From the NCBI GenBank assembly GCA_021812385.1, contig JAKANO010000004.1, positions 180,907-244,906 of the forward strand: 64,000 nucleotides of DNA, read 5' to 3'. The position numbers and the translations under genes were made by a program. The notes below the pieces were generated by a model. The model was not told the DNA's origin, searched no databases, and was given only the letters and a program-made list of their open reading frames with translations. This DNA is from Pseudomonadota bacterium (GTDB taxonomy: Bacteria > Pseudomonadota > Gammaproteobacteria > Burkholderiales > Thiobacteraceae). Positions 18,552 to 26,984 of this stretch are shown piece after piece. Position 1 is the stretch's first letter. Each line of letters opens with the position of its first letter.

Positions 18552-20276
18552 ATGAGTGATACCCCGCGTCAATTGAACCTTGTTCTGTGCTGGCATATGC
18601 ACCAGCCGGATTATCGCGACTATTCCAGCGGCGACTTTGTCTTGCCCTGGACCTATTTGCACGCGGCCAAAGACTACAGCGACATGGCCTATCACCTGGA
18701 GCAGCAGCCGCAGGCGCGGGCGGTGGTGAATTTCGTGCCGGTATTGCTCGACCAGCTCGAAGACTATGCCCAGCAATTCAAGACCGGTGACATGCGCGAC
18801 CCCTTGCTGCGCTTGCTGGCGCGCGAGGATTTGAACGATCTGAGCGTCGAGGAGCGCGATTTGTTGTTGGATCGCTGTTTCCGCTGCAATCATGCCAACA
18901 TGATTGCGCCGTATCCGCCGTACCAACGCTTGTTCAATATATTTCGCGAAATCGACGCGCATGAGACGCGGCATTTTGAATATTTATCCGCGCAGTACTT
19001 CGCGGACTTGCTGGTTTGGTATCACCTGATTTGGACCGGCGAGTCGGTGCGGCGCAATATGGAATTGGTGCCGCGCTTGATGAGCCAAGGTTGCCTGTTC
19101 GGCTACACCGACCGGCGCTTGCTGTTCGAGCTGTATGGCGAACTGATTTCGGGCTTGATTCCGCGTTACCGCAAGCTGATGGAGGAGGGCCGCATCGAGC
19201 TTTCCACCACGCCGCACTATCATCCCATCGCGCCCTTGCTGATCGATCTGAAAAGTGCGCGCGATGCCATGCCCGAGGCCAGTTTGCCGGAGGCGCCGGT
19301 GTATCCGGGCGGCGTCGAGCGCATGAATTTCCATATCGACTCCGCGCTGAGCTCGCATGCCGCGCGTTTTGGCACAGCGCCGAATGGCATGTGGCCGGCG
19401 GAGGGCGCGGTATCGCAGGCGTCGCTATTGCAAATGGCCAAGCATGGCGTGCGTTGGGCGGCCACCGGCACCGGCGTGCTGGAGCACAGCTTGCGCCAGG
19501 CGAATGGCGAGTTGCCGGAAAAAGTGCACTATCTGTATCGCCCTTATCGCGTGCAGGATGAACAACAGCAAATCCACTGTTTCTTTCGCGACGATCATCT
19601 TTCGGATCTGATCGGCTTCGAATATACCAAGTGGTATGCGCGCGATGCCGTGGCGAATTTTGTGCATGAATTGGAGTCGATTTATGCCGGCACTTCGCCC
19701 ACGGAAAGCCCGGTGGTGTCGGTGATACTCGATGGCGAGAATGCTTGGGAATACTATCCTTACAACGGCTACTATTTTCTTTCCGAACTGTATGAGGCGC
19801 TGGCCGCGCATCCGAATATCCGCATGACCACCTTCAGCGCGTACCTGCGGCAATGCAGCGCGGGCGGGCCGACGTGCGCCGTCGAAGCCCAGCTGCCGCA
19901 AGTCGTGGCGGGCAGCTGGGTGTACGGCAATTTCAGCACTTGGATCGGCGATCGCGCCAAGAACCACGCCTGGGATTTGCTCTGCGCCGCCAAGCAAAGC
20001 TACGATCATGTGATGGCCAGCGGCCGCTTGAGCGAGGCGGAACGACTCGCGGCGTCCAAGCAATTGGCGGATTGCGAAAGCTCGGATTGGTTTTGGTGGT
20101 TCGGCGATTACAATCCGGCGCATAGCGTGGCCATGTTCGATGCCTTGTATCGTTCCAACCTCAAACATTTATACGCGCATCTGCGCTTACCGTTGCCGGC
20201 GGTGCTGGATCAACCGATCAGCAAAGGCGATGGACAAGGCGTCGAAGCCGGCGGCACCATGCGCCGCGGCAGTTAA
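18552..20276 (+). CDS. Glycoside hydrolase family 57 protein (alpha-amylase/glucanotransferase type)
   Basis: A 574-residue cytoplasmic protein beginning NLVLCWHMHQPDYRD, the GH57 entry strand with the HMHQP motif. Other conserved parts are ELSTTPHYHPIAPLL, a GMWPAEGAVS segment carrying the nucleophile-type glutamate, FRDDHLSDLIGFEY with an aspartate at the place of the GH57 acid, and VILDGENAWEYYPYNGYYFLSELYEAL. The C-terminal part has SDWFWWFGDYN, typical of GH57 members linked to glycogen. It is 40 bases behind glgC and probably co-transcribed, so it likely trims or rearranges glycogen or maltodextrins. Confidence 0.93.
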   Translation: MSDTPRQLNLVLCWHMHQPDYRDYSSGDFVLPWTYLHAAKDYSDMAYHLEQQPQARAVVNFVPVLLDQLEDYAQQFKTGDMRDPLLRLLAREDLNDLSVEERDLLLDRCFRCNHANMIAPYPPYQRLFNIFREIDAHETRHFEYLSAQYFADLLVWYHLIWTGESVRRNMELVPRLMSQGCLFGYTDRRLLFELYGELISGLIPRYRKLMEEGRIELSTTPHYHPIAPLLIDLKSARDAMPEASLPEAPVYPGGVERMNFHIDSALSSHAARFGTAPNGMWPAEGAVSQASLLQMAKHGVRWAATGTGVLEHSLRQANGELPEKVHYLYRPYRVQDEQQQIHCFFRDDHLSDLIGFEYTKWYARDAVANFVHELESIYAGTSPTESPVVSVILDGENAWEYYPYNGYYFLSELYEALAAHPNIRMTTFSAYLRQCSAGGPTCAVEAQLPQVVAGSWVYGNFSTWIGDRAKNHAWDLLCAAKQSYDHVMASGRLSEAERLAASKQLADCESSDWFWWFGDYNPAHSVAMFDALYRSNLKHLYAHLRLPLPAVLDQPISKGDGQGVEAGGTMRRGS

Positions 20277-20286
20277 CGCAACAAAA

Positions 20287-21744
20287 TCACAAGGTCTTCA
20301 AATACTCGATCAAGGCGCTCTTGTCCGCTTCCGGCAGATGCGTGCCGAAATCGTGACCGATGGCGCCGTTGGCGCGCTGCCGCGTGTCGTAGCGCGAGCC
20401 CTCGCGTTCGGCCTGTTGGCCCTCGCTGACGAAGCCGACTTTCACCGGATCGTAGACATCGTAGCCGCGATAGAACACCTGCGGCCGTTCGGCCGGCGGC
20501 GTCAATAGATCGCGCAGGGTGGGCACGGAACCGTTGTGCAGATAGGGCGCGCGCAGCCAGATGCCGTCGAGGAATTGCGCCACGTAGCCGCTGGGCGTCG
20601 CCTCGACCAAGCCCAGGCGTTGCAGCCCCATGTCCTTGACGACCTGGTTGGCTTGCCGCGCCGCCTTTTCATTCCAGGTGCCGATGCGTTCGGGGTCGGT
20701 GCCGATATCGGCGAGGGCAACCACCGTGCCGGTGCGGGCGCTGGCGTGGCAAGTGGCGCACTGCGCATCGAATACCTGCTTGCCGGCGGCGGCGCGCGCG
20801 GCGTCGATGGCAAACGGATATTTCGGCGCCGGCTTGTTGCCCAGGTAGTCCACCAGCCAATCCACTTGATTCAAGAAATCGCGCTGATCGTGCGGCTTGG
20901 CGCCGAGCAGGCCGAGCGCCGAGTCCATGACCACCGAGCGCGCGTCGTTACTGTCGCCCGCCCAGTTCATGCGCTGGCCCTTGTCGTGCTGGTACTTGCG
21001 CAGATTCCACACCGAGGGCATGTCGGTCGGGCCGATGCTGTCGTCCATGGGCCAGCGCACCATGAAGTACTTGGTGAGGTTCATCGCATCGTCGCGGCCC
21101 TTGCCCCATTCGGGAAAGTCATGGCGGTAGATCCACTGGAATTGCTGCTCGCGCTCCAGCAGGCGCTTTTTGGTGATGGGGATGATGAGATAGCGATAGG
21201 CGGCGCGGTCGATCCAATCCAGGTTCGCGGCCAGATTGATTTCCGCCATCAGAGTGTCGGCGTTGAAGCGCGGGTCCTTGGCGCAGTCCACCAGAAAGCG
21301 GAAGAACGCTTCGAGGTCGAGCGTATGGTTGGGGCCGGTGGGCACGATGGTGGGATTTTCGTCGGGCTTGGAACGATAGCTCGCGGCGTGGCAAGAGGCG
21401 CAATTGTTGGCCACGCGCTCGAAGCCGATCTTGCGCTTGGTGAAGCCGATCGGCAGTTCGTGGCCTTGTTCCCAGGTCACGCCCAGGGAGGCATAGCCGC
21501 CCGGGCCGGGCAGCTTGTCCGGAAACACGCGCGGCAGCACATAGAAAATCCAATACGGAATTCCGGCGTCGAACTCGGCGCCGATGGAGCCGTATTTGAA
21601 ACGCTCGTCGGGATTGTCGAAGGTCTGCGCCGGGTACTCGCGGAAGAAGCGATCCCAGCCGACATAAGCCAGCGCCAACGCCGACAGCAAAAACAAGCCG
21701 CCGAAGATTTTGAGCCAGCGCGGACATTTGCAAAGTGATTTCAT
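20287..21744 (-). CDS. Membrane-anchored diheme cytochrome c (RoxA/MauG/CCP-like), copy A
   Basis: A 485-residue protein with an N-terminal transmembrane anchor (about residues 12-30) and no cleavage site, so the rest faces the periplasm. Two heme motifs are CASCH at 115-119 and CATCH at 329-333. The C-terminal third holds DGIWLRAPYLHNGSVPTLRDLL (396-414), a motif of the RoxA/MauG/bacterial cytochrome c peroxidase superfamily, followed by FYRGYDVYDPVKVGFV. It shares overall architecture with the protein at 22265 and is probably a paralogue. It is the last gene of the seven-gene minus-strand cytochrome/patatin cluster. A ribosome site AGGAG precedes the ATG. Substrate and whether it is an oxygenase, peroxidase or electron carrier are unknown. 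Confidence 0.85.
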   Translation of the reverse strand: MKSLCKCPRWLKIFGGLFLLSALALAYVGWDRFFREYPAQTFDNPDERFKYGSIGAEFDAGIPYWIFYVLPRVFPDKLPGPGGYASLGVTWEQGHELPIGFTKRKIGFERVANNCASCHAASYRSKPDENPTIVPTGPNHTLDLEAFFRFLVDCAKDPRFNADTLMAEINLAANLDWIDRAAYRYLIIPITKKRLLEREQQFQWIYRHDFPEWGKGRDDAMNLTKYFMVRWPMDDSIGPTDMPSVWNLRKYQHDKGQRMNWAGDSNDARSVVMDSALGLLGAKPHDQRDFLNQVDWLVDYLGNKPAPKYPFAIDAARAAAGKQVFDAQCATCHASARTGTVVALADIGTDPERIGTWNEKAARQANQVVKDMGLQRLGLVEATPSGYVAQFLDGIWLRAPYLHNGSVPTLRDLLTPPAERPQVFYRGYDVYDPVKVGFVSEGQQAEREGSRYDTRQRANGAIGHDFGTHLPEADKSALIEYLKTL

Positions 21745-21786
21745 TGTGGCTACTCCTATTGAGAATCGTATAAACGCCTGTCACAT

Positions 21787-22080
21787 GTCGCGCTGCGCGC
21801 GGATCGATTTAGGTCCGGCCCTGCCCCGGCGGGGCAGTTACCTTTTCTTGCTTGTCCAAGAAAAGGTAACCCAAAAGAAGGACACCCCGGTTCGCCGGTC
21901 TCCCGCTGGTCGACTCCCCTGCGTTGCTCGCTGCGCCGGGCGGCAGATTCGAACTCGCGCGATCCGCTGCGCGGCCACGCGCTCAAACATGAATCCGCCG
22001 ACTACCTCCGGCGCAGCTGTGCTACTCGGCGGTTCGCAGGGGCCCCAAAAGCGGCGTGGTGCCGGCTGCATGACTGCGCT
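21787..22080. repeat. ~294-bp dispersed repeat, copy 1
   Basis: This stretch is about 80-85% identical, in the same orientation, to 23789-24084. Shared landmarks are a TTACCTTTTCTTG hairpin (perfect 13-base stem here, 21838-21869), a CACCCCGGTTCGCCGGTC block, and GATCCGCTGCGCGGCCACGC. Small open frames inside it look incidental. The following 184 bases to 22264 hold no gene I can support; they may be the rest of a longer repeat. Confidence 0.85.
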
Positions 22081-22264
22081 TAGCCCAGTCAGTTCCTTTT
22101 ATGGCTCTCAATATGTGCTTGCCGCCATCGGGCGCGGCTAAACATAGTGACATGAGTCCACTGCTCATCGCGCCCTCGAAGCTGCGATGCTCACCGTACC
22201 ATTGCGTACAGTCGCACAACTCGCTTCGACTTCGCGCCGCTTGCTAGGGCTTCTGTCGACATGT

Positions 22265-23749
22265 TCAGAACCCCTTCATATACTCGATCACGGCCCATTT
22301 TTCCGCTTCCGGCAGATCGGTACCGTAGATGCGTCCGCTGTGGCCGGCGTTGCTGTTGCCGGTCACGCGGGTGTCGTATTCGAAATAATGTTTGCCGCGC
22401 TCTTCGGCGACATCGGAGACGAAACCCATGCGGCGCGGGTCATACACATCGTCGCCGCGATAGAACTTGGGCGGGCGCTGGTCGGCGGGCTGGAGCAGGT
22501 CCCACAGCGTCGGCACGGAGCCGTTGTGCAGATACGGCGCGCGCAGCCACACGCCGTCGAGCGGCGCGTTGGCATAGCCCCAGGTCTTGCGGAAATGGCT
22601 GAAGCGATACGGCGTATCGGCGTAGGGCGTGCCCAGGTTCACCGCCAATACCGGACTGAAGGAATACAGCCGATACGGGTCGGTGCCGATTTGCGCCAGC
22701 GGCGTGACCTTGCCCACTTGCGCGCCGGAAAAATCAGTGCCGCTCGCGCCGTGGCAATTGGCGCAGTATTCCTGGTAGACCGTCGCGCCTTGTGCCGCCA
22801 GCGCTTTATCCACCGGGAAATAGCGCTCGAAGGCGGGCGGCGTGGCCGTCGCGTCCCAGGCCTGGATGCGCGCCACCGCCGCATGGTCGATCAAGCGCGG
22901 CGTGGCGCCGGTGCCGAAGGCGGCGTTCAGGTTGCGTTCTTCCACGCGGTCGTTGTTGCCGTCCCAATGCAGTTGCATGCCCTGTTTTTTGCTCTGGTTC
23001 CAAATCGTCGGGAAGTCCGCGGCGCCGAACAGTTCGTCTTTCGGCAAGCGCTCGATGGGAAAATTGAACAGCGCCTTGGCGGAGTTGAAGGTGTCCACCC
23101 GCCCCGGCCCCCACGCCGGTTGCTGATGGATGAAGCGCAAGCGCCCCATCAAGCCGAACACGCCGTCGCGCATCAGATGCACCGCCAGCGGGTAGACGAC
23201 ATAGCGATCGAGCAAATCGAGATCGCCGCCGGCCGCCTGGATGCGCGGAATCACTTGATTGGGCGTGAAGCGCCGGTCGGCCATGCATTGGTACATGAAT
23301 TTCTCGAAGGCCATGAAGTCGAGTTGATTCGCGCCCATGCCCACCACCAGCATCGGCGCGGCGTCCGGCTTCACGCGCACGGTGGCGCTATGGCACACGG
23401 AACAGTTGAAGAACACGCGGTCCATGCCCATCTGCCGGCGCTTGGACATGCCCACCGGCAAGTCCTTGCCCGGCTCGTAGATCAAACCCACCGACTGGAA
23501 ACCCTTGCCCGGCAGGTAATCGGCGCACACATCGGGCAACACGCGCCAGATCCAGTAGGGGAAACCGAGATTGCGCTCGCCGCCGGTGGAACCGTATTTG
23601 AAGTGCTCCACCGGATCCGTGTAGGTGACCGGGCGGTCGGTGCCGAAGCGGGCGTAGAAATAGATGCCGATCAATAGTACCAGGAGTAACAGGATGAGCA
23701 GAATCAGCTTGCAGCATGAGCAGGGGGAGGATGGTTTAAATAATTCCAT
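22265..23749 (-). CDS. Membrane-anchored diheme cytochrome c (RoxA/MauG/CCP-like), copy B
   Basis: A 494-residue protein with an N-terminal anchor (about residues 14-32, LILLILLLLVLLIGIYFY) and two heme motifs, CSVCH at 116-120 and CANCH at 329-333. Conserved parts shared with the copy at 20287 include EHFKYGS/ERFKYGS near residue 50, FPYWIWRVLP, a W-[AD]-G-[DN]-[NS] loop near 262, IGTDP after the second heme, and WLRAPYLHNGSVPTLWDLL (401-419). A GAGG ribosome site lies before the ATG. The gene is bracketed by two direct copies of a ~295-bp repeat and is part of the cytochrome cluster. Confidence 0.85.
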   Translation of the reverse strand: MELFKPSSPCSCCKLILLILLLLVLLIGIYFYARFGTDRPVTYTDPVEHFKYGSTGGERNLGFPYWIWRVLPDVCADYLPGKGFQSVGLIYEPGKDLPVGMSKRRQMGMDRVFFNCSVCHSATVRVKPDAAPMLVVGMGANQLDFMAFEKFMYQCMADRRFTPNQVIPRIQAAGGDLDLLDRYVVYPLAVHLMRDGVFGLMGRLRFIHQQPAWGPGRVDTFNSAKALFNFPIERLPKDELFGAADFPTIWNQSKKQGMQLHWDGNNDRVEERNLNAAFGTGATPRLIDHAAVARIQAWDATATPPAFERYFPVDKALAAQGATVYQEYCANCHGASGTDFSGAQVGKVTPLAQIGTDPYRLYSFSPVLAVNLGTPYADTPYRFSHFRKTWGYANAPLDGVWLRAPYLHNGSVPTLWDLLQPADQRPPKFYRGDDVYDPRRMGFVSDVAEERGKHYFEYDTRVTGNSNAGHSGRIYGTDLPEAEKWAVIEYMKGF

Positions 23750-23788
23750 GGTGGCCTCGGTTTCTCGCGTTATTAGTGCCGTATAAAA

Positions 23789-24084
23789 GTCGCGCTGTGC
23801 GCGTAATGTTTTTGGGGCCGGGGTGCCCCGGCGCGGCAGTCACTTTTTCTTGCTTGCCCAAGAAAAAGGTAACCAAAAAGAAGGGCACCCCGGTTCGCCG
23901 GTCGCCCTGTTGGGCGACTTCCCTGCGTTGCTCGCCACGCCGGGCGGCGGATTCGAACTCGCGCGATCCGCTGCGCGGCCACGCGCTCAAACATGAATCC
24001 ACCGACTGCCCCCGGCGCGGCTGTGCTACTCGGCGGCTCGCAGGGGCCCCAAAGGCGTCGTAATGCTGGCAGCACGGCTGCGTT
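23789..24084. repeat. ~296-bp dispersed repeat, copy 2
   Basis: Second direct copy of the element at 21787-22080. The hairpin is a shorter CTTTTTCTTG/CAAGAAAAAG pair here. Together the two copies bracket the 494-residue cytochrome gene, and homologous recombination between them would delete it. The gap 23750-24105 holds nothing else recognisable. Confidence 0.85.
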
Positions 24085-24105
24085 GTGTAGAGTACCTTCT
24101 AGCCC

Positions 24106-26088
24106 TTACGGCGTGACAGGCAAACACTCACGCAAATTTTCAAACGACTGCGTCAGCACGCGTTGCGGATTTTCCGTACGCGATAACCGTTGTTCTACAT
24201 AACCGCGCAGCGCGGCCAGTTCCGGCGCATGCGTCCAGGATGTTGCGTCGTAACCATGCTGCGCCAGCGCGGCGAGCGGGGGCATCGGGGTTTTGCCGCG
24301 CTGTGCTTCATTCACATTCCACATGCTGAGACGGTAGTAAATGCGCTCGGCGCAGTGATCGATTTGCGCCGTGACGGTCGCTGCATCACCCTGCAGAAAA
24401 TTCGGCGGGAAGCGTTCGCCGCTATCGTGGCATTCGCCGCACATGCGCTCGAAGCCGGCTTGGATACCGGGCCGGTTTGCTGTCGTAGTTTTGGTTTGTG
24501 CTTGCGGCGCCGGCAGTTTGACGGCTGGCGCCGCCGGGTAGCGAATGCCCAGTGCAGGCAGCAATTTCCCCATCCAATGGCGCGCTTGAAATACGCCATC
24601 GGCGGCGGGCAATTGGGTGGCCTGTGCTTGCACCAGGGAGAAGTCGTCGCGCAGCAGCAGGCTTGCGCTGCCTTGATCCGATGCGCTTTGAATCAGGGCG
24701 AGCTGCTCCAGCAAGCGGCCATCGGCGAGGCGCGCGTGCAAGCCGCTTCGGCGCAGGCTGAAACGTGCCATCCCGGCGCGCGGTGCGCTGCCTTCCAAGG
24801 CAATCGCCGGCGGCGCCACCGCGCCCGCTAAGGCGATCTCGTCCACGTTGCCGCTGGCTTTGCCGTGACTCAAGTGCCAAGCACCGGAAATGCTTGCGCT
24901 CGGATTGGCGCAAGCAAAGGCGACGCGCTGGCCCTTGTCCTTGCGTGTGAAGCGGCAATCGAAGCTGATTTTTTGCGACGGTGCGCGATCGGAGCGCAGC
25001 TGCGCATCGAGCAGTTGCAAATCGGATGCGTCGATCAAGTCCGCCAGACCGGCGATCAAGCGCGCCTTGTCGGGTTGCCGCCATCGCTCAAGCGGCGGCC
25101 GCGCGCGCAGCGGTTCGAATTGCGCCGGTATATGGGCGAGCTGCGCCAGTTCCGGCGCCACGCTCGATTGCTGCGGACTTGCGCCAGTCTCCGGAACAAA
25201 CGCCAAGGGGTCGCGATTCGGGATATTCGAATTCGGGATGGCCAGGCCTTGGGGCCATGCCTGCGCCCAGCGGCGATCCAGTGTATTGGCCAGCGCTTTC
25301 CATTCTGCATCACTTGGCAGCGCGCCCGACAAGCCGTAGCGCAGCGCGGCGAGAAACAGTTCGCGCCGGCAGCGATCGCCATCCGCACCCGAACCGCAAC
25401 CGTCGCGCCAGATGCTTTGCCAGACGGGGATCAAGCTGGCGCGCGCGGCGGCGGCGTCGATGAAATACGCGATGTCGGTGCCGCTGAGTTTCACGCCGTA
25501 GAAATCGCGGCCCACGGCTTGCAGGCGCGCGGCGATCGCCGGATTGGCCGGCGTCTCGTCCCACAAGGGGCGGGCGAAAATCGGCGCCTGGTTTTGGTGG
25601 CAGGCCAGGCAGATCTCGCGCCGCGCATACACGATTTTCGGCTGGCCGCCTTGACGATAATCGTGCACCACCTGAAACTCGAAACGCCCGGCTGCTTCGT
25701 TGTAGCTGATCACTTCCAGCACCGCCGCCTTCTCGTTGTAACCGATGAACAGCCGATCCTTGAGCGCCAACGCGCCGGGTTTACTCGCGCCGTCCACCGC
25801 CAGCACCACGCGCGGAAAGCGGAAAAAATCCGGCGCGCTGGCTGCGCGCTGCAAGGAGCGGCCCAGCGGAATGAGCGTGATCTTCAGCGGCGAAAGTCCT
25901 TCGGCTTGTTGCACCAAGCCGCCCTTGATCTTGGCAATCAAGTGCGAAAATGGAAACGGCGGCGGATGCGCGCCAATGAGATAGTCGAATTGCGAACGGC
26001 CCACCGGCGGCAAGTCCGCCGCACGGGCCGCGCCATGCGCATTCAGCATCAATAGGGCACTCATGAGGAAATGAAGCAGTCGCGTCAC
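24106..26088 (-). CDS. Secreted diheme cytochrome c with widely spaced hemes
   Basis: About 660 residues. I prefer the GTG at 26088, which overlaps the preceding stop (GTGA) and begins VTRLLHFLMSALLMLNAHG, a signal peptide cleaved near AARAADLPP; an ATG 30 bases upstream is the alternative. Heme motifs are CLACH (about residues 160-164) and CGECH (about 550-554). Between them lie ~385 residues, including a beta-rich stretch (about 370-500) unlike a cytochrome. The first heme follows an FEFQVVHDYRQGGQPKIVYARREI strand set. A Lys/Thr/Pro linker precedes the last heme. It overlaps the membrane-coil gene by 4 bases and so is translationally coupled. I recognise no function. Confidence 0.78.
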   Translation of the reverse strand: MTRLLHFLMSALLMLNAHGAARAADLPPVGRSQFDYLIGAHPPPFPFSHLIAKIKGGLVQQAEGLSPLKITLIPLGRSLQRAASAPDFFRFPRVVLAVDGASKPGALALKDRLFIGYNEKAAVLEVISYNEAAGRFEFQVVHDYRQGGQPKIVYARREICLACHQNQAPIFARPLWDETPANPAIAARLQAVGRDFYGVKLSGTDIAYFIDAAAARASLIPVWQSIWRDGCGSGADGDRCRRELFLAALRYGLSGALPSDAEWKALANTLDRRWAQAWPQGLAIPNSNIPNRDPLAFVPETGASPQQSSVAPELAQLAHIPAQFEPLRARPPLERWRQPDKARLIAGLADLIDASDLQLLDAQLRSDRAPSQKISFDCRFTRKDKGQRVAFACANPSASISGAWHLSHGKASGNVDEIALAGAVAPPAIALEGSAPRAGMARFSLRRSGLHARLADGRLLEQLALIQSASDQGSASLLLRDDFSLVQAQATQLPAADGVFQARHWMGKLLPALGIRYPAAPAVKLPAPQAQTKTTTANRPGIQAGFERMCGECHDSGERFPPNFLQGDAATVTAQIDHCAERIYYRLSMWNVNEAQRGKTPMPPLAALAQHGYDATSWTHAPELAALRGYVEQRLSRTENPQRVLTQSFENLRECLPVTP

Positions 26089-26813
26089 TGCTGCCGCGCA
26101 CCGCCCCACGTTTTCCACAAGTCTTCTTGTGCGGCAGGGGGCTTGGCTTCCCCTTTCTTTTTGGCGGCCGAGGGTGTTTGCTCCAATACCTTTTGCTGTA
26201 CTTCAAGCTTCTTGAGATGCATTTGATACTCCTTCAGCTTTTGCTCCAAGCGTCGCCGTTCTTCGGGTGTCATGTCTTGCGCTTGCGCACTGGGAACGAG
26301 GGCGCCCATCACGGAATCGAGCCACGCCGTTTTTGTGCCGGTTTCGCGTGCGCTCTGCGGGCCAGGTTGCACCAGCGTCTTTTGCAGTTCCTCGATCACT
26401 TGCTTTTGCAGGTCGACTTGCTGCTTTAAATTAGTGACGAGGTCCGGGCCTGCTGCCGGTGCCACCTGGCTTGGGGGCGGTGTCGCCGGTTGCGGTGCCA
26501 CTTGCTGCGCCGCGACAAAATTATTGCTGGCCAGGGCGAGCCCGAACAAAATCAGGGTGGATAAGGGCACCAACACCAGGCATTGCCCGATACCGCATTT
26601 CTGCGTGAAACGCACTTGATACAAGGCGATGAGGCCCGCCACGATGATCGCGACCCAACTTGGGTCTACGTGGAATACACCCCGCACTTCGGGGCGGGCG
26701 AAGGCTTGCGCCACCAGGGTAATCAAGGACACCATCACCCCGGTCTGCACGGGCGCGCTGTGTGATATCGTTCCCAGGTCTAGTGCCGTAACGTTCTGCG
26801 TATCCGTCGCCAT
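26085..26813 (-). CDS. Membrane protein with a C-terminal coiled coil
   Basis: The ATG at 26813 has an AGAGGG site 7 bases upstream; the longer frame from 26915 lacks one. The 242-residue product has two or three hydrophobic helices (about 22-38, 49-66, 75-97), a Pro/Gln/Ala-rich linker (105-118), then helices likely to form coiled coils (about 122-146 NLKQQVDLQKQVIEELQKTL, and 180-215 EERRRLEQKLKEYQMHLKKLE). The C-terminus is Lys-rich. It probably scaffolds or positions partner proteins at the membrane. It overlaps the downstream diheme gene by 4 bases, so the two are made together. No known family is recognised. Confidence 0.72.
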   Translation of the reverse strand: MATDTQNVTALDLGTISHSAPVQTGVMVSLITLVAQAFARPEVRGVFHVDPSWVAIIVAGLIALYQVRFTQKCGIGQCLVLVPLSTLILFGLALASNNFVAAQQVAPQPATPPPSQVAPAAGPDLVTNLKQQVDLQKQVIEELQKTLVQPGPQSARETGTKTAWLDSVMGALVPSAQAQDMTPEERRRLEQKLKEYQMHLKKLEVQQKVLEQTPSAAKKKGEAKPPAAQEDLWKTWGGARQQ

Positions 26814-26857
26814 GACAGTCCCTCTCACACGAATAATGAATCCTAAAACAATTGCCG

Positions 26858-26966
26858 CCACAGAGACCGCGAGCACACGGAGATAAGCTGGAGTCTCACA
26901 TTGCTTTAGCGTCACCGCGTAAGTGAAACCTCTGCTTTTCTCCGTGCGCTCTGTGATCTCTGTGGT
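26858..26966. repeat. Palindromic repeat with CACAGAG/CACGGAG units
   Basis: Left arm 26859-26881 (CCACAGAGACCGCGAGCACA and onward) and right arm about 26938-26965 are imperfect inverted copies, each made of short CACAGAG/CACGGAG-type units. It separates the lipoprotein gene from the membrane-coil gene inside the cytochrome cluster. Confidence 0.65.
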
Positions 26967-26984
26967 TGTCTGCTTTTTTCGGGT

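Noticed and set aside
21756..22071. Small open frames within the ~295-bp repeats (also 23736-24063)
   Set aside because: The frames are not conserved between the two copies beyond the DNA similarity and lack starts; the repeat itself explains them.
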